Both the position numbers and the translations under genes were made by a program. Under the pieces are notes generated by a model. That model did no database searches. It was not told where the DNA came from and saw only the letters and a program-made list of their open reading frames with translations. Of a DNA stretch of 64,000 nt, positions 9,438-18,067 are shown piece after piece. Location of the stretch: positions 2,610,458 through 2,674,457 of the forward strand of contig NC_015152.1 of NCBI RefSeq assembly GCF_000190435.1. The letters are read 5' to 3'. Source of the stretch: Sphaerochaeta globosa str. Buddy (GTDB lineage Bacteria > Spirochaetota > Spirochaetia > Sphaerochaetales > Sphaerochaetaceae). How positions within the stretch are numbered: position 1 is the stretch's first letter; every line of letters starts with the position of its first letter.

Positions 9438-11127
9438 TCTCGTCCTCTTCCTGTTCGCTATCATCTTCAGGCTCTATTGGCTTCTCAAGATTCACTATCT
9501 TTCCCTTCCAATGATACTCTATCTTTAAGAGGCTGAAGATCAGCCTCTGGGCCTTGGTGGGCACCGTCCAGAGGTCCTTATAGGTACCAGTGAAGTGAAT
9601 CCTTGAATAGGTGGAAACCTTGTTCAGCATGTCCTTGGAGTCCCAGTACTTCCTATCCCTCGGCTTGATGGCCGAGACCTTGCCTCTCAGATCGTTGAGC
9701 AGGATGAGGGTGATGAAGTTGACGAACAGCCTGCCCTTCATGGTCTTCTCTGTGTGCACGTTGAGCCTGTTGCAGTCCAAGAGGTTCTTCATGTCGTCGA
9801 AGTGGAACTCGATGTCGCATCTGCGGTTGTAGTGCTCCAAGGCCTTGGATGCATCTTTTTCCGCATTGGTGAGGATGATCCAGAACCCGCTGTAGCCGTT
9901 GATGTAGGAAGTGACGGCCTCCTCGTTCAGGCTGACCTTTCTTCCCCGCTTGGGCGTCTCCTTGACGGTGAAGTACGTCTCGTACAGGCCTTTGTTCCTT
10001 TCGACGATATTCCCGCTTGCAAGCTCCTCCTCGCACTTTCGCAGCCTGAGCATCAGCGATGCGATGTCCTGCTCCTTCCTGACGGGGTCGAAGTAGACGT
10101 GCCTCCAGGTCCTGCCGTAGGACTCGGTCTTGTAGTCGGTGACGCCATAGATGTAGGACTTGTCGTCCTCTGGGTTCCTGATGATGTTAGCCGGTCTTCT
10201 GATGGAGTCCCTGACCTTGTCAATCAATTCCTTCTGCCACTTGAGGCTGGAGGGTACGGGGATGGTGAACTTCTGTCCCTTCTCTGCTATGTTCCTGAGG
10301 TTCGCCTCGCTGTAGAAGCCCCTGTCGCCTACCAGGTTGATGTCCTTCACATCGAGCTTTTCCAGGTTGCCCAGCACATGGTCGAGCACGATGGAGTCCG
10401 CCATGCTGCCGAGCAGTTCCGAGTACCAGAGTGGGACGTTCGACGAGTGGGAACTGAGCAGTCCGAGATTGATCTGCCTCAGGTTCTCGTGGTCGCGGTT
10501 GTACCCCCGTTCCACATATGTATTGGTTTTACCATATGAGGATATGCTGGTGATATCGAACAGCAGTGCCTTTTTCTTCGCCTGCTTGTTGATCCAAAGC
10601 TTGAAGAAGGTGTTGCGCCTGTCGTCGGACAGGGAGGCGAGCAGCTCGCTGATGCGCTGCGAACAAAGGGCGCTGCCGTTGAAACCCCGGTCGTTCAGCC
10701 AGTCCTCGGCTCTGCTGAGGGCTTTGCCCTCGCAGACGCTGTACCTTGCAAGCTGGAGGATGGCATCGGCGTCATCTGTGCCGAAGGCTTCCTTCAGAAC
10801 TGGTTTGATGCCGGTTTCCTTGACCACCTTGTCCAGGATGAGGTTCTGCCCCATCAGAGTGGTCTTGGAGACAAGCGGAGTCTCGGCCTTGACGGCCTGC
10901 TTCTTTGCCTGATAGTACTCGTTGTATATCTCATCGCCGTCGGGACCGAGGCGGCCGATGCACTTCCGCTTGTGCTCTCCGCGCTTCTTCTCGCTGTTCC
11001 AGAAGGCCTGGTCCTCGTAGAGGTAGGTGACACCGTTCTTCTTGTTGGTGACACGGATGATTTTCGTCGGTTTTGGATTGGCATCTATCATAGATAGAAT
11101 TATACCTATGTTTAGAGCTTTTGTCAC
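9433..11127 (-). CDS. IS1634-family DDE transposase
   Basis: A 564-residue transposase from the GTG at 11127; the ATG at 11091 (MIDANPKPTK) is an equally good start. The N-terminal region carries KNGVTYLYEDQAFWNSEKK, typical of IS1634 proteins. The central catalytic core has LVGDRGFYSEANLRN, holding the second acidic residue. The C-terminal signature is DIEFHFDDMKNLLDCNRLNV followed by HTEKTMKGRLFVNFITLILL, the Y-(2)-R-(3)-E-(6)-K-like region of IS4/IS1634 enzymes. Length fits the family (about 500-580). No frameshift is present. A highly acidic tail (EPEDDSEQEEDET) closes the protein. Confidence 0.93.
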   Translation of the reverse strand: MTKALNIGIILSMIDANPKPTKIIRVTNKKNGVTYLYEDQAFWNSEKKRGEHKRKCIGRLGPDGDEIYNEYYQAKKQAVKAETPLVSKTTLMGQNLILDKVVKETGIKPVLKEAFGTDDADAILQLARYSVCEGKALSRAEDWLNDRGFNGSALCSQRISELLASLSDDRRNTFFKLWINKQAKKKALLFDITSISSYGKTNTYVERGYNRDHENLRQINLGLLSSHSSNVPLWYSELLGSMADSIVLDHVLGNLEKLDVKDINLVGDRGFYSEANLRNIAEKGQKFTIPVPSSLKWQKELIDKVRDSIRRPANIIRNPEDDKSYIYGVTDYKTESYGRTWRHVYFDPVRKEQDIASLMLRLRKCEEELASGNIVERNKGLYETYFTVKETPKRGRKVSLNEEAVTSYINGYSGFWIILTNAEKDASKALEHYNRRCDIEFHFDDMKNLLDCNRLNVHTEKTMKGRLFVNFITLILLNDLRGKVSAIKPRDRKYWDSKDMLNKVSTYSRIHFTGTYKDLWTVPTKAQRLIFSLLKIEYHWKGKIVNLEKPIEPEDDSEQEEDET

Positions 11128-11173
11128 GCACTTTACGACATTATCTGCAACTATTTAAAAGAATTATCTAATC

Positions 11174-11202
11174 CCTAGATATAACTGAGACGGGAATTTG
11201 AG
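11174..11202. repeat. Right inverted terminal repeat of IS1634-like element
   Basis: Reverse complement of the left end, with the perfect outer segment cgggaatttgag at 11191-11202. It is followed by the second copy of the 7-bp target duplication (11203-11209). Confidence 0.85.
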
Positions 11203-11684
11203 ATGCTAAGCTATTATGATTGCCCTAATGAGATAAACAGTCTGCAATAGAAGCCAATAGTTGAAATCAGAGATTTCCATCATGTGTGATTTGACGTGGC
11301 AAAGCTCTCTATAGACATCAAGGATTCTGACATATTATTCAAAATTAACAAGAATAGGCGTTACTGGATGGCTTTTGCTACCTGCTTCTTTCAACAAGAA
11401 CCGATAACCGGCTTGGTGGAGGCAGCCGCACCTAAAAGAGACTGGTTCATAACTTTCCGGAAGGAATAACTCGATAGAAATCATGCTTGATATTTTATAA
11501 AAACACATCAAGAATGTTACTCCTTCCATAATCACATAGTGAAATCTTGTCCTGGTATGGTGACACCCCTAACAAATATAGCAAAAGACAAGTCGCTCTG
11601 AGCCAATCGGCACACGAGTAGTCAGCTCATTGATTTTGCTAGGTAATCAGGCATCACTTGAACCATCACAACAAACCCTCAACT
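11203..11684. other. Gene-free stretch
   Basis: About 480 bp between the insertion sequence and the 3' end of the epimerase gene. I see no credible coding region: the longest frames are short and lack ribosome sites. Apart from the target duplication at its left edge I see no strong hairpin or known motif. Confidence 0.5.
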
Positions 11685-12548
11685 TCAGTCTACCAGCACC
11701 CTTCTCATGAAAGCAGCAGAATCAGCTGCCAACTTGTCTAGATCCGGATTCTCGATAACCTCGCGCCAGACTGAAATATCCTGACCAACCTGACCTCCGA
11801 AGGTTACAAAGGGCTCTTGGATTATCTGGCCGTCAAAGTGAATCTCATCCAAAGCTTCCCGTATCTCCGCCCATGGCATCCGACCCATACCTACCGGCTT
11901 TCTGTTGGTCTCCCCGCAATGAAGCCCTTTCATATACTTCCCTGCCATAATGATAGCCTCAGGTATAGAATCCTCTTCGATATTCATATGGAACGTATCA
12001 AGTAATAACCCAAGGTTGGGGCTGTCAATTGCGCTGACAAATGGCAAAGCCTCAGCAACCGTATTGAAAACAAACTGCTCAAAGCGGTTGAGAATCTCCA
12101 TGTTGACAATAACATTATCATCTTCCGCTACTTTAGCCAGTTGCCTCATACTCTTGAAGCTCTGGTCAACATAGTGTTGTTTGCTTTCTCCTATCTCCAG
12201 TTTTTTTGGCCATGCGCAGTATGTGGAACCTTGGATTACTCCCCCACCCATCCTTCCAACAGCCTGGATTAGTGATGTCATGTATCTTAGCCCATTCTGG
12301 CGAATACTCTCATCGGGAGAAGAGACATCGTACTCAGCGCTGCAACCTAGTCCGTATGACAGTTGGATGCCTTCATCTGTGGCTGCCTTGGCTAGATCCA
12401 GCCTTTTCGACTCGGTCCAATCAGCCAGTATTCCACTGTGCACCTCGAGAATATCATAGCCGAGCTTCTTTACCTTAGGGACAAACGGAAAAAAATCCGC
12501 AACCCATTCATGTGTCCAGAATGCATAGTAGATACCAATCTTTCTCAT
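11685..12548 (-). CDS. D-tagatose/D-psicose 3-epimerase-family sugar epimerase
   Basis: A 287-residue TIM-barrel enzyme expected to move the C3 configuration of a free ketose. The metal-binding residues align by position with Pseudomonas D-tagatose 3-epimerase, offset by one: Glu151 (NMEILNRFEQF), Asp184 (LLLDTFHMNIEED), His210 (GLHCGE) and Glu245 (IIQEPFV). The motif HCGETNRKPVGMGRMPW is the family's HxGExxRxxPGxG region. The gene overlaps the upstream permease stop by 4 nt (ATGA), making it the last gene of a sugar-uptake operon. Substrate could be tagatose, psicose, ribulose or an unusual ketose; the sequence does not decide. An isomerase of the AP-endonuclease-2 superfamily with another specificity remains possible. 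Confidence 0.85.
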   Translation of the reverse strand: MRKIGIYYAFWTHEWVADFFPFVPKVKKLGYDILEVHSGILADWTESKRLDLAKAATDEGIQLSYGLGCSAEYDVSSPDESIRQNGLRYMTSLIQAVGRMGGGVIQGSTYCAWPKKLEIGESKQHYVDQSFKSMRQLAKVAEDDNVIVNMEILNRFEQFVFNTVAEALPFVSAIDSPNLGLLLDTFHMNIEEDSIPEAIIMAGKYMKGLHCGETNRKPVGMGRMPWAEIREALDEIHFDGQIIQEPFVTFGGQVGQDISVWREVIENPDLDKLAADSAAFMRRVLVD

Positions 12549-13552
12549 TTGGCACTCCTTCTTAGCTTATGTAGTATCTTGTTGGAGATTTCTCTCCCAA
12601 AGAGTACAAGAATAATGATGGAGCCCCAGATTGCCGTGACCAGATAGGGGTCAAATCTCTTCAGATTCAAGCCTGTAGAAATTAGCTGCAGGATAATTGA
12701 GGCCATCACAGTACCAAACAGTTTTCCGAATCCACCAGTAGGCTTCACTCCACCAAGGAAGGTAGCTAGAACTGCAATAAGGACATACGACTCATAATAG
12801 TCAGCCTTGACAGAGTTCATCTGACCAATCATAACCATCGATGCAAAAAAGGACAGAAAGGCAGATAGAATATATTCGACGATTATGACCTTGTCAGTAT
12901 TAACATTGGAAAACCTAGCAGCCTCTGGGTTGGCCCCCGTCATATACAGCTGTTTGCCATAAACTGTACGATCCAAAATAAAGTGAAGCACAAATACAAC
13001 TACGATGAATAAAATGATTGATACAGGGATACCAATAACCTCCCCTACTCCAAACCATGTTATTTGCTCTGGAAATCCAGAAATGGTATATCCCATGGTA
13101 ATGAGAATGCTCAGACCTTGTAGGAGAGTGGACATACCCAAAGTAACCAAAAGGGCTGGAATTTTCAGTTTGGAAATCAGCAGGCCATTAATAAACCCAA
13201 TCAGAATACAAGCCAGTAGCCCTATCAAAAGTGCGATATACACCTGGCCATTGCTGGCATTCACTGTATCTCCCATGGTAAGGGACTTAAGTACCACATG
13301 GATTACAATACCGTTGAAATTAGCAGCAGCAACAATGGATAGATTGATTCCTCCGGTGAGCTCAGCTATCAGCATGCCGATGGCCATAAACCCAATAGTT
13401 GGCATTTGGTACATCATAGTGGTGAGATTCCTGAACGACAGAAACTTGGAGCCATTGAGCAAGTACATGAAGAGGAATATCGCTACTATGGTAATCAACA
13501 GCGAAAAGAACTCACTTTCCCTCATTCTCAGAAAAATATTCCTTTTGCTCAT
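12545..13552 (-). CDS. RbsC-type sugar ABC transporter permease
   Basis: A 335-residue inner-membrane permease with 8-10 hydrophobic helices. The signatures FMAIGMLIAELTGGINLSI (about 54-72) and LLISKLKIPALLVTLGMSTL (about 128-147) are the conserved GGIDLSVG and N-G-LI-K-PxFIxTLG regions of RbsC/BPD_transp_2 proteins. VLATFLGGVKPTGGFGK near residue 263 is the second conserved cytoplasmic loop. It overlaps the other permease gene by 4 nt (ATGA), so the two are made together and probably form a heterodimer. Neighbours point to a monosaccharide or sugar derivative as substrate. Confidence 0.92.
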   Translation of the reverse strand: MSKRNIFLRMRESEFFSLLITIVAIFLFMYLLNGSKFLSFRNLTTMMYQMPTIGFMAIGMLIAELTGGINLSIVAAANFNGIVIHVVLKSLTMGDTVNASNGQVYIALLIGLLACILIGFINGLLISKLKIPALLVTLGMSTLLQGLSILITMGYTISGFPEQITWFGVGEVIGIPVSIILFIVVVFVLHFILDRTVYGKQLYMTGANPEAARFSNVNTDKVIIVEYILSAFLSFFASMVMIGQMNSVKADYYESYVLIAVLATFLGGVKPTGGFGKLFGTVMASIILQLISTGLNLKRFDPYLVTAIWGSIIILVLFGREISNKILHKLRRSAK

Positions 13553-14583
13553 ACAGCAGCCTCCTTGATGTCAGATGCAACTTTCACTCTGATAATCTGC
13601 CTCTTCTGCTGTATTTCTTGGGTAGCATTGAGGATAAGGCTGAGAATAATGATGGCGCCTGTGAATACGTTGTACCAATATGAAGAGATCTTCAAAAGAG
13701 TAAGGCTGTTATTCACTATCTGAAACAAAAGAACGCCCAAAATAGAACCGAGGACAGAACCTCTTCCCCCAGAGATTGAAGCACCTCCAAGAATGATTGC
13801 GGCGATTACCGCCATCTCAGTACCTACAATTGAATTTGGAATAACTGTCTGGACAATGGCCACGTGAGCTATTGATCCTATTCCAACTATCGCCCCTGCG
13901 ATACCGTAAACCAGCATCGTGTTACGAAACATGTTGACTCCGACTCTTTTAGCTGCTGTTCGGTTGCCCCCAACCCAATAGATGGTTCTACCGAACGTAG
14001 TCTTCCTCAGCACAAAGTCAAGAATGACTGCCATGACGAACCAGAGTACCGTGACATAACTAAATCCATTGGGAGAACCAACAGCCTGTGCCACCTTGAA
14101 TAATTTGCCATCAGCGAGCGGCCAGATATATTCTGGGATGGTATACAGCAATTTTCCCCTCGTAACCACATACATAAGGCCGTAGAAAAGATTCTGGGTC
14201 GAAATCGTTATGATGATGGCAGGCATCTTGAAATGGTCGATGAGAAAACCATTGAAAAGTCCCATCAAAGCCCCTACAAGGCTTGCCAAAAGGAGGGTAA
14301 GCAACAAATTACCGTGAGTAAACCAATTGACCATGAAATAGACGCAAAAATATTCTGTGACCTGAGCGATAGCTGTGAAGGATACATCGAACCCTCCGCT
14401 GATAATTATGATCAGCACACCCAATGAGAAGATACCCGTGACAGAACACGCCTTGAGCACGTTGGTTAGATTCCCATAGCTGAGGAATGTCGGTGCCATG
14501 ATAGCAACAAAAGCAGAGTAAATCAGGATGATTACAGCTAGCAAGGCCTCTCGTTTTTTGAGTATATTTCTAATTTTTTCCAT
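13549..14583 (-). CDS. RbsC-type sugar ABC transporter permease
   Basis: A 344-residue partner permease that begins 11 nt after the ATPase stop. Hydrophobic helices alternate with conserved loops: GVLIIIISGGFDVSFTAIAQ (about 56-75), NGFLIDHFKMPAIIITIST (about 117-135), VGGNRTAAKRVGVNMFRN (about 204-221) and AIILGGASISGGRGSVLGS (about 270-288). All are typical of ribose/AI-2-type permeases. It sits between the ATPase and the second permease in an unbroken operon. Confidence 0.92.
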   Translation of the reverse strand: MEKIRNILKKREALLAVIILIYSAFVAIMAPTFLSYGNLTNVLKACSVTGIFSLGVLIIIISGGFDVSFTAIAQVTEYFCVYFMVNWFTHGNLLLTLLLASLVGALMGLFNGFLIDHFKMPAIIITISTQNLFYGLMYVVTRGKLLYTIPEYIWPLADGKLFKVAQAVGSPNGFSYVTVLWFVMAVILDFVLRKTTFGRTIYWVGGNRTAAKRVGVNMFRNTMLVYGIAGAIVGIGSIAHVAIVQTVIPNSIVGTEMAVIAAIILGGASISGGRGSVLGSILGVLLFQIVNNSLTLLKISSYWYNVFTGAIIILSLILNATQEIQQKRQIIRVKVASDIKEAAV

Positions 14584-14594
14584 ACTGCTACTTC

Positions 14595-16100
14595 CTAAAT
14601 TGCTCGTTTCTGTTCATCAAGAATGCCCTTGATGTAATCATCATCAATCTCCTCAGGTTTATCCAGAATCCTACAAAGCCTTCCATTCTGCATGACCAGA
14701 ACGCGATTGCAATTGGCAGTCAGCTCACGAATCTCATCAGAAATAAGAATAACAGACATCTCGTATTTCTCTACCATCTCATGGATAGTCTTAAAAATGC
14801 TGGCCTTTGCACCGACGTCCACTCCAACCGTAGGACCATCTAGAATCAGCACTTTCGGATTCATTTCCAACCACTTTGCCAACACAATTTTCTGCTGGTT
14901 TCCACCTGAGAGCGTCTTGACTTCCTTGAAAACATCATCAGTCTTGACTTTCACCTCATCAATCCAATGATTTGCTGTTTCAGTCATTCTGACTTCATCC
15001 AACAAGCCTTTTCTGGTGAATTTACTGATTGTGGGAAGTATAATATTATCCCTCTGGGAATAATCCATCACCAACCCTTGGGTTAGTCTGTTCTCCGGAA
15101 CATAAGCAATCCCATGGGTCACAGCATCCTGAACACTTCTGATTGAAACACCTTGTCCATCGATCTCAATCTCCCCACTGTCTGCCGGCGCAATCCCGAA
15201 TAAAGCAGTTGCAATTTCAGTACGACCGGAACCAAGAAGGCCTGTAAAACCAATAATCTCCCCTTTCTTCAAGTCAAATGAGATATCCAGGAAATTATTT
15301 ATCTTCGACAGGCCCTTAACTTTCAACATATAAGAATCACTACTGATCAGCGAATCATCGACATGCTTTGTATAGACAGAAGAGGCTCCAACCATCAACT
15401 TCTCTATTTCGGCAATGCTTACATCGCTGATTTGCTTGATATCAATTACCTCTCCATCTCTCAGAATGGTAACTACATCACAGATTTCCATAATCTCATC
15501 AATCTTATGGCTGATAAAGATAATCGAAATGCCCTTAGACTTCAGCATACCTATGATTTTGAAAAGATTATTTATTTCTTCTCTCGTAAGAGCAGTGGTT
15601 GGTTCATCGAAGATTAGGAGCTTGGGGTTATTATTCAAAGCCCGGGCAATAGCTACCATTTGCTGCTTGGCCACAGGAATTTCTCCGACTATATCAGAAA
15701 GGCTGATATTGGCATCCAATTGATCTAAAAGGCTCTTCACCTCATCAGAGTGTTTCTTAATCGAGAAGAAAGCTTTCTTGTCCTTTATCTGGTTCGAAAG
15801 GCAGACATTCTCCAGGACGGTCAAGTTCGGAAACAAAGAGAAATCTTGATAGATTACACTGATGCCATATTGCATACCGGAAAGAGGTCCATAGGAAGCC
15901 ATCGGCTCCCCATCAATAGCAATCTTACCCGTATCAGCAGAAAGAGAACCTGCTAGAATATTGATAAGAGTTGATTTTCCGCTGCCATTTTCGCCCACAA
16001 GACCGTGTATCTCTCCCTGCTTAACAGAAAACGAGATGCCCTTTAAAGCCTTGACCCCGCCAAATGCCTTGCTGCAGTTTTCAATAGCGATAAAATCCAT
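14595..16100 (-). CDS. Sugar ABC transporter ATP-binding protein (RbsA/MglA type, two ATPase domains)
   Basis: A 501-residue protein with two fused ATPase modules. The first has Walker A GENGSGKST (about 36-44), the degenerate signature VAKQQMVAIARAL and Walker B LLIFDEPTTALT. The second has a degenerate P loop, GLLGSGRTE, the signature LSGGNQQKIVLAKWL and LILDGPTVGVDVGA, in which Gly replaces the usual catalytic Glu after the Walker B Asp. Such asymmetry is normal in this family, where one site hydrolyses ATP. SD AAGAGGGAA precedes the ATG. It is separated from its binding-protein gene by a long 427-bp gap with a hairpin and two dyads, unlike the usual tight spacing. Confidence 0.93.
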   Translation of the reverse strand: MDFIAIENCSKAFGGVKALKGISFSVKQGEIHGLVGENGSGKSTLINILAGSLSADTGKIAIDGEPMASYGPLSGMQYGISVIYQDFSLFPNLTVLENVCLSNQIKDKKAFFSIKKHSDEVKSLLDQLDANISLSDIVGEIPVAKQQMVAIARALNNNPKLLIFDEPTTALTREEINNLFKIIGMLKSKGISIIFISHKIDEIMEICDVVTILRDGEVIDIKQISDVSIAEIEKLMVGASSVYTKHVDDSLISSDSYMLKVKGLSKINNFLDISFDLKKGEIIGFTGLLGSGRTEIATALFGIAPADSGEIEIDGQGVSIRSVQDAVTHGIAYVPENRLTQGLVMDYSQRDNIILPTISKFTRKGLLDEVRMTETANHWIDEVKVKTDDVFKEVKTLSGGNQQKIVLAKWLEMNPKVLILDGPTVGVDVGAKASIFKTIHEMVEKYEMSVILISDEIRELTANCNRVLVMQNGRLCRILDKPEEIDDDYIKGILDEQKRAI

Positions 16101-16166
16101 CTGATTCCCTCTTTTTTGGCTGAATCGTATGAGTGAGGGCGGAGACTATTGGACTTCACTAATCCC

Positions 16167-16178
16167 TACACCGGTGTA
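16167..16178. promoter_or_regulatory. 12-bp perfect palindrome in leader of ATPase gene
   Basis: tacaccggtgta reads identically on both strands, 67 bp upstream of the ATPase start codon. It is a candidate regulator site or protein-binding dyad in the long gap between the binding-protein and ATPase genes. Confidence 0.4.
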
Positions 16179-16225
16179 CAAGCTGCACAGAATATGAAGA
16201 TTCGACCAACCAGATTCTTTTATTT

Positions 16226-16249
16226 ATTGTACATGAATTTACGTACAAT
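16226..16249. promoter_or_regulatory. Inverted repeat attgtac-N10-gtacaat
   Basis: Perfect 7-bp arms separated by 10 nt, in the same long gap and about 50 bp further from the ATPase gene than the palindrome at 16167. Arm spacing of about one helical turn is compatible with a dimeric repressor site. No promoter could be assigned with confidence. Confidence 0.4.
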
Positions 16250-16473
16250 ACCATACCGGTCCATGCGTTTTACAGAAAGGATCATGGCATAAATTGCTGC
16301 ACCAACCAGATTCCAGCACCCCTGAATAGGCCCTTTTCATTCACGAGATAGACACTTTACATCGTCCACCAATCGTGAGAATTTCATCTATCTTTAGTCT
16401 AACTGACTCGCCGAATCCTGTACTCTTAAGTGTTATTCAGTTTAGGAATGTTGATGCCCGTTTTCCTAATAAA

Positions 16474-16506
16474 TGTGCGGGAGGGGGGTTCTCCCAGTCC
16501 CGCACA
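16474..16506 (-). terminator. Intercistronic hairpin after binding-protein gene
   Basis: tgtgcggga pairs with tcccgcaca (9 bp), with further G/C pairing possible inside the loop. It lies 21 nt past the binding-protein stop on the minus strand and is followed by a T-rich stretch (ttta). It could end most transcripts after the binding-protein gene or protect their 3' end. Confidence 0.7.
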
Positions 16507-16527
16507 ATATAAATGAGTCAATACAGA

Positions 16528-17517
16528 CTAGAAATTGTACTTGTCACTGTTTGTCTTATCGACGATTAGCGGGAAATCAAATATCAGGTTCATACCATCT
16601 ACGGTTGGTTTACCAAGCCCGGGGATCTCGATGCCCTGCTTAATCTGATCACGCTTTCCATCGAGGACTAGTTTTGCTACATAGACCATAGCCTTCGCTG
16701 CATCTCCAGAGGACCAAAGGATGCATTCATCGATGGAATTATCCTTCAAGAACGGAGAGGCTTCAGCTGGGCTAGTGGTGCAGATTACGGTTACATCAGC
16801 TGTTCTTCCAACTTCTCTGAGAGCTTGTGCAGCACCTGGGCCGCCCTGACTTCCAAATCCGAGAATTCCCTTCAGCTTAGGATACACCTGGAGCAGCTCA
16901 AGAGTCTGTTGTCGAGCGGCATTCCTGTCTTCTGATACTGGGAATTTGCTGGCAACAAGCTTTAAGCCTGGGTAGTTCTTCTTGGCATATGCAATGGCTG
17001 CATCTGCCCAAATGTTGTGTGCTGGAACCGTCAGGGATCCTACGAATATTGCATATTCACCTTCTTTGGACCCTGTGATCCTCACGAATTCATCAATGAA
17101 CTTCTCGCCAAACTTGACATTGTCAATCATCTCAATATCAAAGTCGGCTTCAGGCTGATTCGGTGACTCATGAGTCAACACAACGATTCCCTGCGCTCTA
17201 GCTTTCTTAAACGTCGGAACGAGCGAGTTCGCATCATTTGGAACTACAAGAAGAGCATTTACTCCAGTATTGATAGCATCTTCAAGTATTCTGACTTGCT
17301 CGGCTTCATCAGCCGCTGCGCTAGCCTTAAAATACACTTTTGCGCCATATTCAGTGCCTGCTGCAATACCATCGGCTTCATATGGCTCAAACCAAGCTGA
17401 AATCAGCTTCGGATTCAGAATCATCTCCGGCTCTGTCTTTCCAGCTTCCTTTGTACCCTGTGCGAAAAGTGAAAGTGCAACAAGTGCAATCACCATCACC
17501 AACAAAAATTTTTTCAT
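16528..17517 (-). CDS. LsrB/RhaS-like periplasmic sugar-binding protein
   Basis: A 329-residue type-1 periplasmic binding protein. Signal peptide MKKFLLVMVIALVALSLFAQ is followed by GTKEAGK. The body has the family's LEDAINTGVNALLVVPNDAN (about 84-103), LGFGSQGGPGAAQAL (about 224-238) and the terminal NSDKYNF that matches LsrB/RhaS proteins. Relative to LsrB, positions that in LsrB contact autoinducer-2 (the DQ pair and the PDANA loop) read AH and GFGSQGG, so a sugar ligand is more likely than autoinducer-2. SD AGGAGAAAAAGGT lies before the ATG. The neighbouring 3-epimerase and SIS isomerase suggest a ketose or related sugar. Confidence 0.9.
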   Translation of the reverse strand: MKKFLLVMVIALVALSLFAQGTKEAGKTEPEMILNPKLISAWFEPYEADGIAAGTEYGAKVYFKASAAADEAEQVRILEDAINTGVNALLVVPNDANSLVPTFKKARAQGIVVLTHESPNQPEADFDIEMIDNVKFGEKFIDEFVRITGSKEGEYAIFVGSLTVPAHNIWADAAIAYAKKNYPGLKLVASKFPVSEDRNAARQQTLELLQVYPKLKGILGFGSQGGPGAAQALREVGRTADVTVICTTSPAEASPFLKDNSIDECILWSSGDAAKAMVYVAKLVLDGKRDQIKQGIEIPGLGKPTVDGMNLIFDFPLIVDKTNSDKYNF

Positions 17518-17574
17518 ACCTTTTTCTCCTTTTTGTATGATACTTCCACTTATAAAGTGTTTTTCTCCCTTTAT

Positions 17575-18054
17575 TTACGTTTCAGGATACGTCCTTATTG
17601 GTGCAGGTATGGAGCCTGCATTACCAAGTTCTATGACAGTCCCGATTTTTTCCTCAGTTGATAAATAATAAAATTCGTCGTCTCCAATTTCTCCTGATTG
17701 AATGACTTCATAACCCTTCTTCTTCAGCTCAGCAATTTTTTTCTTGCAATCCTTGTAGTAGATTTTGAAGTGCTGGATACCACTTCTCCCATTGGATTTC
17801 TCAAGGAATTCGTTATAGATGCTATATCCATCAATCGGCTGCATCAGTTCGTATTGAACCGGCCCAATCCAGCACACGGCTAGCTTATATCTTTGCAGGT
17901 TGGGTTTCCCGCGATACATCGAATTACGTACAGTAGTTGGTCCATATTCATAGATGTCCCAAGGTCCCATACCAAAGTCTTCCCAAAGATGCTTCATGGC
18001 TTTGTCAATGTCAGTAACAACCTCTGCTATCTGACAGATATCTCCATCTTTCAT
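17575..18054 (-). CDS. VOC (glyoxalase/dioxygenase fold) family protein
   Basis: A 159-residue single-domain VOC protein, start at 18054 behind GAAGGGGAC, 13 nt after the SIS gene. An in-frame ATG at 18078 would overlap that gene and has no good ribosome site. Recognisable pieces are IAEVVTDIDKAMKHLWEDFG at the N-terminus, QPIDGYSIYNEFLEKSNGRSG in the middle, then IQHFKIYYKDCKKKIAELKK and a C-terminal VIELGN. The spaced Gln/His/Glu residues fit a VOC metal site, but which bind metal cannot be told. It is clearly homologous to the divergently encoded 18980-19513 protein (shared GPW/GDW..YGP, YRGKP/YKGKP, ELMQPIDG/ELIQPLDG). The reaction is unknown; an epimerase, isomerase or lyase acting on the imported compound is plausible. 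Confidence 0.8.
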   Translation of the reverse strand: MKDGDICQIAEVVTDIDKAMKHLWEDFGMGPWDIYEYGPTTVRNSMYRGKPNLQRYKLAVCWIGPVQYELMQPIDGYSIYNEFLEKSNGRSGIQHFKIYYKDCKKKIAELKKKGYEVIQSGEIGDDEFYYLSTEEKIGTVIELGNAGSIPAPIRTYPET

Positions 18055-18067
18055 ATACCGTCCCCTT

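Larger units (their letters stand above)
9409..11202 (-). mobile_element. IS1634-like insertion sequence, complete (1794 bp)
   Basis: One transposase gene fills the element. The ends are inverted repeats: ctcaaattcccg (9409-9420) against cgggaatttgag (11191-11202), extending imperfectly to about 29 bp with 24 matches. They are flanked by a 7-bp direct repeat, atgctaa. The transposase reading frame is intact, which suggests recent and possibly active insertion. The coding region is visibly richer in G+C than the flanking operons, consistent with arrival from another genome. It landed just after the YesL gene without interrupting a recognisable gene. Confidence 0.9.

Noticed and set aside
9754-10539. 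261-codon + strand frame opposite the IS1634-like transposase
   Set aside because: It is the complement of a G+C-rich transposase gene, has no ribosome site and no recognisable family.
16528-17517. Autoinducer-2 uptake system (Lsr)
   Set aside because: The binder is LsrB-like overall, but recalled autoinducer-2 contact residues are replaced, and LsrF/LsrG/LsrR partners are absent.
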